The position numbers and the translations under genes are program-made. A model generated the notes under the pieces. That model had not been told where the DNA came from and ran no database searches. It saw only the letters and a program-made list of their open reading frames with translations. A DNA stretch of 64,000 nucleotides from Geodermatophilus obscurus (GTDB lineage: Bacteria; Actinomycetota; Actinomycetes; Mycobacteriales; Geodermatophilaceae): contig NZ_FRDM01000012.1 in assembly GCF_900143215.1 (NCBI RefSeq), positions 1 to 64,000 of the forward strand, read 5' to 3'. Below are positions 58,824 to 64,000 of the stretch, one piece after another (the first letter of the stretch is position 1; each line of letters starts with the position of its first letter).

Positions 58824-59542
58824 TGCCCGATCGGACGAGGCCGGCGGACCACGGGCCGAGCACGCTGGAGGAATCCCTGGTCCGAGTGGGCAGGCGGGCC
58901 CTCGGCATCCTCTACGGGGGCGTGGCCCTGCTCGGCCTTCTGCACCTGGACCTGAGGACCACGCTGCTGGTCGTGCCGTTCTTCGGCATCCTCGCCGCGG
59001 GTCTGCGTTGGTCGATCCACGAGGCGCTGCACGCCGAGTCCACCCCGTCGATCCAGCTCCTCTCCCCGGCCGCGACCGCGGGTGCGCTCTTCGCGCCGTT
59101 CGCGATGGGCATCCAAGAGCTCGGCGACCGTGGCGCGTACCTGTTGATCGTGCTGATCGGCCTGCTCACGATCCTCGGCTTCCACTGGCTCTACCGGCTC
59201 GAGGTGCCGGTTCGACCGGCCGCCGTCGGCGACCGGTCCTCCGCACCACCTCCCCGACCGACGGAGGCGGCCCATCCCCCACCCCACGAGCTGCTGCCGG
59301 CGCTGACCCTCGACGACCTGGTCGACGAGTGGCGCCGCAGCGACGAGCTGCTCCACGGGACGTCTCCCACCGACCGGCGTGCGGCCGTCGAGTGGCGAGG
59401 TGTCCTCCTCGACGAGCTCGAACGCCGTGACCCGCGCGGTTTCGGCGACTGGGTGCTGGGCGGCATGGCGCGGGGACCTGAGCACCACATCCGTGCCCGC
59501 TCGGACGGCGCCGCCACCGGACCCGACGACCCGGCTCGGTGA
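58823..59542 (+). CDS. Membrane protein with cytosolic C-terminal domain, unknown function (paralogue 2)
   Basis: A protein of 239 aa from ATG 58823, overlapping the HPF-like stop (TGATG). Hydrophobic segments at ~30-60, 85-105 and 110-130 (ILYGGVALLGLLHLDLRTTL; LLIVLIGLLTILGFHWLYRL) and a soluble C-terminal domain like that of the protein at 56352-57074. The shared ending (EHHIRA here, QHIRGD there) strengthens the paralogy. No function known. Co-translation with an HPF-like protein hints at a stationary-phase or stress setting. Confidence 0.65.
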   Translation: MPDRTRPADHGPSTLEESLVRVGRRALGILYGGVALLGLLHLDLRTTLLVVPFFGILAAGLRWSIHEALHAESTPSIQLLSPAATAGALFAPFAMGIQELGDRGAYLLIVLIGLLTILGFHWLYRLEVPVRPAAVGDRSSAPPPRPTEAAHPPPHELLPALTLDDLVDEWRRSDELLHGTSPTDRRAAVEWRGVLLDELERRDPRGFGDWVLGGMARGPEHHIRARSDGAATGPDDPAR

Positions 59543-59743
59543 CGTCCGGCGACGAGCGGCCGACGGCACGCGCGCGACACGCGTCAGCGCGCCCGTCCGC
59601 GGGTACCCGCCGCGGGATTGCAGGTGGAGTGCCCAACGGCGGCAGCCAGTCGCCGCCGATGCCGGCGGGGGGAGGACGGCGACGGTGATGGTGGCGTGCC
59701 GAGCGGTGGCCCTCGCCGCTCCTCCCGGCGCGCCGGGACAGCC

Positions 59744-62599
59744 GTGATCCCGCTCGTGGCCCTGGTGGCCATGGCGGTGCTGGCTCTGGCTGCCCCGCTC
59801 CTGCACCGCCGGCTGGGGCGCGACACCGGCTACCTGCTGGCCGCCGGGTTCGCGGGGGTAGGCGGGCTGCTGGCGACCGGAGCGCCGGCCGTGCTCGACG
59901 GCGGAGCGGTGACCGCCTCGTGGACCTGGCTGCCGTCCCTGCAGGTGTCGTTCGCCCTCCGGCTCGACGGACTGGCGGGGCTGTTCTGCCTCATCGTGTT
60001 GGGCGTCGGCGTGCTGGTCATGGCCTACTCCGCGCGCTACATGGGCGACAGCAACCGGAACGGCGTCGTCTACGGGCTCCTGACCCTGTTCGCCGGCGCG
60101 ATGCTGGGCCTGGTGCTCGCCGCCGACGTCGTGCTGCTCTACGTGTTCTGGGAGATGACCACGGTCTGCTCCTTCGCCCTCATCGGAACGGCCGGGCAGG
60201 TAGCCGTGAAGCCCGGTCGCCGGGCGCTGCTGATCACCGCCGCCGGGGGCCTCGCCCTGCTGCTCGCGGTCATCATGCTGTCGGTGGTCGTCGGCACCAC
60301 CGACCTGGCCATCATCCTCGCCGAGCGGGAGCAGGTGCTCGCCTCGCCGCTGGCCTGGCCCATCGGCGCGCTGATCGCCACCGCGGCGTTCAGCAAGTCC
60401 GCGCAGTTGCCACTGCACTTCTGGCTGCCCGGCGCCATGGTCGCCATGACCCCGGTGAGCGCCTATCTGCACGCGGCGACGATGGTCAAGGCCGGCATCT
60501 ACCTGCTCATGCGCACGACCCCGCTGTTCGCCGACCAACCGGCCTGGTCGGCGCTGCTGATCACCGTCGGACTGATCACGGCCGTGGCGGGCGCGTTCAT
60601 GGCCCTGCGGGAGCACGACCTCAAGGCGATCCTGGCCCAGTCGACGGTCAGCCAGCTGGGCCTGCTGATCGCCGTGATCGGCGTCGGCACGCCGGTGGCG
60701 CTGGCCGCGGCCATGCTGCACACCTTCGCTCACGCCCTGTTCAAGGCGACGCTGTTCATGCTGGTCGGGATCATCGACAAGGAGACCGGCAGCCGCGACA
60801 TCCGCGAGCTCTCCGGGCTGCGCCGGGTCATGCCGATCACGGCCACGGTCACCGGCCTCGCCGCGCTGTCCATGGCCGGCGTGCCGCCGATGCTGGGCTT
60901 CGTCAGCAAGGAGTACCTGTTCCAGGGGCTGCTGCAGGCGGACTTCGCGCCGTGGGCCGGGCCGGTCGCAGGCGCCCTGGGTGTCACGGCCTCGGCGCTG
61001 ACCTTCGCCTACGGCATGCGGATCTTCTACGGCGCCTTCGGCGGGCCGACCCGGCAACCGGACCTCTACGAGCCGTCGCCGGCCTTCCTCGCGCCCGCAG
61101 CGCTGCCGGCTCTCGTCGGCCTGGCGCTGGGCCCCGGCATCGACCTGCTCAACCCGATGGTGACCCGTGCTGCCGCCGACGTGGTCTACGTCGGAGCGGT
61201 GCCCGAGTTCTCGTTCTGGCACGGCCTGAGTCCCGAGGTGGTCATGTCGGCGATCACCATCGCCGTCGGCAGCCTCCTGTTCCTGCGGCGGGACCCGGTC
61301 GACCGGGCCCTGCAGCGCCTGCGGCTGCCCGACGGCGCGGCCCTCTTCGACCGGACGCACGACGCGACGCTCGCGCTCGGTTCCGCCGTCGGGCGGCCGG
61401 ACCGGACGGGCATCCTGGCCGCCCACCTCGCTCGTCCGGTGGCCGCGCTCGTCGTGCTCGGCGTGGTGGGGCTCGCCACCGTCGGCGAACTGCCGCCTCG
61501 GTCCTCGACGGACCAGCCGCTGGACTGGCCGGTGCTTGCGCTGCTCGGGCTGACCGTCGCCGCCACCGTCCGCACCCGCTCCGCGCTGGCCGCGCTGGGG
61601 CTGGTGGGCAGCGTCGGCCTCGTGGTGGCGGCCTGGTTCCTGCTGGCCGGCGCGGTGGACGTCGCTCTGACGTTGCTGCTGGTGGAGGTGCTGACCGCAG
61701 TGGTCGCCGTCCTGGTCCTGCGGCGCCTGCCGCTGGGCCTGGGTGGTGCCGGCCGGCCCCGAGTCACCCTGGCCGCAGGGCTGGGCGTCGCGGCCGGGTT
61801 CGCAGCCGCGCTCGCCACCTTCGCTCTCACCGGACGCCGCGGGCTGTCGGAGGCCGGTGCCTGGTTCCTGGAGTCCGCCGAGGCGGAGACCGGAGGCACC
61901 AACGTGGTCAACACGATCCTGGTCGACTTCCGCGGCATGGACACCCTCGGCGAGGCGATCGTCCTCGGAGCGGCGGCCGTCGGGCTGCTGGTCCTGCTCC
62001 GTCGGGACGACGACCCCCGAGCGGAGGACGAGCGGGCGGCCGCGCGGCTGCGGCGCGGACAGACCGATGGCGGGCTCGTGCTGCAGGTGAGCAGCCGGGT
62101 GCTGATCCCCGGCATGGCCCTGCTGTCGGCCTACCTGCTGTGGCGCGGCCACGACGAGCCCGGGGGCGGTTTCATCGCCGCGTTGGTCGGTGGGATCGCC
62201 GTGGGGCTGTACCAGGTCGCCCACGGGTTCCCCGGGCTGCCCCGCCTGCTGCGCCCCGAGCTGCTGGTCGGCGCCGGGCTGGTCGTGGCGCTCGGCACCG
62301 GCCTGGGCGCCGCCGCGGTCGGGGACCCCTTCCTCACCCCGTTCGACATCCCGGTACTGGGGGCAGCGGGCATCGGTTCGGCCCTGGTGTTCGACCTCGG
62401 CGTCTACCTGCTGGTGCTGGGTCTGCTCGCGGCGGCCTTCGACCGGCTGAGCACCGGGACGCCCGGAGCCGGCCCGGCCCGGCCCGTATCGGCCCCGGAG
62501 GAACCGACGGCCGGCGAGCCGACCCCGGAACCGGCCGGCTCCCGGCCCCGGGGTGCCGGCTCCGTCGTGGGGACGCCGGGCGGAGGGGATGCGCGGTGA
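59744..62599 (+). CDS. mrpA: Na+/H+ antiporter subunit A with fused MnhB-like domain
   Basis: A protein of 951 aa from GTG 59744 (V-I-P-L-V-A-L-V), where the signal-like hydrophobic start begins; the frame above it is Arg-rich. Complex-I-like proton channel motifs: VLLYVFWEMTTVCSFALIG with the key Glu, FSKSAQLPLHFWLPGAMVAM and TMVKAGIYLLMRTTPLF with conserved Lys, and LREHDLKAILAQSTVSQLG. The C-terminal quarter carries an MbhE/DUF4040-type stretch and then VSSRVLIPGMALLSAYLLWR and GHDEPGGGFIAALVGGIAVG, the MnhB domain. Subunits A and B are therefore fused. Mrp complexes exchange Na+ for H+ in pH and salt homeostasis. Confidence 0.92.
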   Translation: MIPLVALVAMAVLALAAPLLHRRLGRDTGYLLAAGFAGVGGLLATGAPAVLDGGAVTASWTWLPSLQVSFALRLDGLAGLFCLIVLGVGVLVMAYSARYMGDSNRNGVVYGLLTLFAGAMLGLVLAADVVLLYVFWEMTTVCSFALIGTAGQVAVKPGRRALLITAAGGLALLLAVIMLSVVVGTTDLAIILAEREQVLASPLAWPIGALIATAAFSKSAQLPLHFWLPGAMVAMTPVSAYLHAATMVKAGIYLLMRTTPLFADQPAWSALLITVGLITAVAGAFMALREHDLKAILAQSTVSQLGLLIAVIGVGTPVALAAAMLHTFAHALFKATLFMLVGIIDKETGSRDIRELSGLRRVMPITATVTGLAALSMAGVPPMLGFVSKEYLFQGLLQADFAPWAGPVAGALGVTASALTFAYGMRIFYGAFGGPTRQPDLYEPSPAFLAPAALPALVGLALGPGIDLLNPMVTRAAADVVYVGAVPEFSFWHGLSPEVVMSAITIAVGSLLFLRRDPVDRALQRLRLPDGAALFDRTHDATLALGSAVGRPDRTGILAAHLARPVAALVVLGVVGLATVGELPPRSSTDQPLDWPVLALLGLTVAATVRTRSALAALGLVGSVGLVVAAWFLLAGAVDVALTLLLVEVLTAVVAVLVLRRLPLGLGGAGRPRVTLAAGLGVAAGFAAALATFALTGRRGLSEAGAWFLESAEAETGGTNVVNTILVDFRGMDTLGEAIVLGAAAVGLLVLLRRDDDPRAEDERAAARLRRGQTDGGLVLQVSSRVLIPGMALLSAYLLWRGHDEPGGGFIAALVGGIAVGLYQVAHGFPGLPRLLRPELLVGAGLVVALGTGLGAAAVGDPFLTPFDIPVLGAAGIGSALVFDLGVYLLVLGLLAAAFDRLSTGTPGAGPARPVSAPEEPTAGEPTPEPAGSRPRGAGSVVGTPGGGDAR

Positions 62600-62937
62600 C
62601 CGCCGCGGTCGCCGTCGGCGTCCTCGTGGCCGGAGGCGTCTACCTCGTGCTGCAGCGCAACCTGGTCCGGGTGGTCCTCGGCTTCGTCCTGCTCGGTCAC
62701 GCGGTGAACGTCCTGGTGCTGGCGGCCGGGGGGATGGACCGGCGCGGCCTGCCGCTGATCGGTCAGGGCGACCCGGCCACGGCTGCGGACCCGCTGCCGC
62801 AGGCGTTCGTCCTCACCGCCATCGTGATCACCTTCGGCATCACGGTCTACCTGCTCGCGCTCGCCCGCGCCGGGGGCGCCGACACCGAGCGGGACGCCGT
62901 CGAGCCGGGGGACGACGGCGTCGGAGGTGGCCGGTGA
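62596..62937 (+). CDS. mrpC: Na+/H+ antiporter subunit C
   Basis: A protein of 113 aa with GTG start overlapping mrpA (GTGA). It is NuoK-like with three transmembrane helices: VGVLVAGGVYLVLQRNLVRV, VLGFVLLGHAVNVLVLAAGG and LPQAFVLTAIVITFGITVYL. The Q-A-x-x-L-T-A-I-V-I motif is diagnostic of MrpC/MnhC. Overlap with mrpD (GTGA) continues the operon. Confidence 0.93.
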   Translation: MTAAVAVGVLVAGGVYLVLQRNLVRVVLGFVLLGHAVNVLVLAAGGMDRRGLPLIGQGDPATAADPLPQAFVLTAIVITFGITVYLLALARAGGADTERDAVEPGDDGVGGGR

Positions 62938-64000
62938 GCGACATCCTGCTCGTCCTGCCCGTCGTCGCCCCGCTGACGGCGGCCGGCCTGCTGATCCTGC
63001 TCCGGCGCGGCAGGCCGGAGAGCTCCCCGACGCCGGCCCGCGGGGTCGGCTGGGGCGTCAGTGCCGGCGTCCTCGTCGTGGCGTGCGTCCTGCTGACCGG
63101 CGCGCTCGACGGCTCCCGCCCGGTCCTGCGGCTCGGGGGCTGGCCGGCGGGGATCGCCATCACGCTGGTCGCCGACGTCTTCAGCGCGCTGATGCTGGTG
63201 GTCACCGCGCTGCTGGTCCTGGCGAGCCTGGCCTTCGCCGCGGCCACCGGCGAGGACGACGACCGGTTCTTCGTGCCGCTGGCGCTGATCCTGTCCTCGG
63301 GCGTCTACGGCGCGCTGCTGACGGCCGACCTGTTCAACCTCTTCGTGTTCGTCGAGGTGATGCTGCTCCCCAGCTACGTGCTGCTGACCGCGGCCGGCGG
63401 CGGGCGGCGGCTGGCCGCCGGTCGCCTGTACGTCACGGTCAACCTGCTGGCCTCCACCGTCTTCCTCGCCGGGGTGGGGCTGCTCTACGGGACCGCCGGG
63501 ACGGTGAACCTCGGCGAGCTCGCCGCAGTCGCCACCGCGTCGGCTCCGGCGGCTGTCGCGAGTGCGGTGATCATGCTGGCCATGGCCGTCAAGGCCGCCG
63601 TCGTGCCACTGCACAGCTGGCTGCCCACCACGTACTCCGCCACCGGCCCGGCGGTGACCGTGCTCTTCTCCGGCCTGCTCACCAAGGTCGGCGTCTACGC
63701 CCTGATCCGGATCTACGCCGTCCTCTTCGACGGCGACCGGCGGTACCTGTGGCTGCTCATGACCGCCGCGCTGCTCACCATGGTCGTCGGTGTGCTCGGT
63801 GCCGTCGGGGAGCGGGCGATGCGCCCGGTGCTGACGTTCCACATGGTCAGTCAGATCGGCTACATGCTGCTCGGGCTGGCCCTGTTCACCGGCGCCGGGC
63901 TGGCCGCGGCCGTCTTCTTCCTCGTCCAGTACGTGCTGGTCAAGGCGGCGCTGCTGATGGTCGCCGGGGCGGTGGAGGTGGGCTACGGCACCGGGGATCT
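62934..64000 (+). CDS. mrpD: Na+/H+ antiporter subunit D (cut by window end)
   Basis: GTG 62934 overlaps mrpC; the frame stays open to 64000, giving 355 codons of a protein usually ~500 aa long. NuoN-like channel motifs: LTADLFNLFVFVEVMLLPSY with the key Glu, MLAMAVKAAVVPLHSWLPTT with conserved Lys, VLFSGLLTKVGVYALIRIYA and VLTFHMVSQIGYMLLGLALF. It forms a second proton-conducting subunit of the Mrp complex. The genes for mrpE, F and G should follow outside the window. Confidence 0.92.
   Translation, partial: MSDILLVLPVVAPLTAAGLLILLRRGRPESSPTPARGVGWGVSAGVLVVACVLLTGALDGSRPVLRLGGWPAGIAITLVADVFSALMLVVTALLVLASLAFAAATGEDDDRFFVPLALILSSGVYGALLTADLFNLFVFVEVMLLPSYVLLTAAGGGRRLAAGRLYVTVNLLASTVFLAGVGLLYGTAGTVNLGELAAVATASAPAAVASAVIMLAMAVKAAVVPLHSWLPTTYSATGPAVTVLFSGLLTKVGVYALIRIYAVLFDGDRRYLWLLMTAALLTMVVGVLGAVGERAMRPVLTFHMVSQIGYMLLGLALFTGAGLAAAVFFLVQYVLVKAALLMVAGAVEVGYGTGD

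Noticed and set aside
58232-62224. Minus-strand open frame of 1330 codons antisense to mrpA and the HPF-like gene
   Set aside because: Gln/Arg/Gly/His-rich with no domains; a mirror of strong third-position GC bias on the real plus-strand genes.
1-64000. tRNA, rRNA, transposase genes, integrases, attachment sites, replication origin
   Set aside because: None could be recognised on either strand.

Overview
The window is about 74% GC by eye, strongly GC-biased at third codon positions, and packed with GTG starts and 4-base ATGA/GTGA gene overlaps. Together with the gene content (Acg-type nitroreductase, DUF6153 and DUF305 copper proteins, mycobacterial-type Ald and NDH-2, a PaaABCDE cluster with actinobacterial regulators) this points to a soil actinobacterium, most likely Geodermatophilaceae or a close relative. 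That placement is inference. Both ends cut genes: a YbhN-like protein on the left and MrpD on the right.

Layout. 0-2.2 kb: two YbhN/flippase-like membrane proteins and a PAP2 phosphatase in one overlapping operon. 2.3-7.5 kb: small stress-type genes (GerW-like, Acg nitroreductase, flavodoxin, DUF6544-like) mixed with gene remnants. 7.6-12.3 kb: a copper island with a perfect CsoR-type palindrome, a P1B ATPase carrying CPD instead of CPC/CPH, DUF6153, DUF305 and SHOCT proteins. 12.4-16.4 kb: more remnants, a second copy of a membrane-protein family and a ThrE-type exporter. 16.4-25 kb: amine/omega-amino-acid catabolism on the minus strand (permease, aldehyde dehydrogenase, NDH-2, alanine dehydrogenase, class III aminotransferase). 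25.4-28.5 kb: an ECF sigma/anti-sigma pair facing a Cys-rich secreted protein. 29.4-36.3 kb: a homogentisate operon (MBL-fold protein, FAD monooxygenase, HmgA, unknown 292-aa protein, FahA, IclR). 36.4-51.5 kb: a ThDP enzyme and the phenylacetate regulon (MFS transporter, PaaH-like, PaaZ, TetR, PaaK, PaaABCDE, crotonase, thioesterase). 51.7-55.9 kb: alcohol dehydrogenases and an XRE regulator. 56.3-64 kb: envelope/stress proteins and the start of an Mrp Na+/H+ antiporter operon.

How it works together. Phenylacetate is activated by PaaK, epoxidised by PaaABCDE, ring-opened by PaaZ and beta-oxidised. Three matching GACC-N4-GGTC palindromes in front of the MFS gene, paaK and paaA suggest one TetR repressor controls uptake and catabolism. 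The adjacent homogentisate operon handles hydroxylated aromatics but lacks a recognisable maleylacetoacetate isomerase; the unknown gene between hmgA and fahA is the natural suspect.

Most notable. (1) A family of 49-50-bp palindromic elements with a conserved core and changing but still self-complementary outer arms. Two copies lie inside the monooxygenase reading frame and one lies between paaB and paaC. A second dispersed repeat forms an 80-bp tandem array at the end of paaK and recurs inside the N-terminal extension of PaaB. (2) About ten truncated, internally deleted or frameshifted genes in 64 kb, including an SDR broken by an exact 10-bp tandem duplication and a gamma-carbonic anhydrase-like gene that has lost its whole metal-binding middle.
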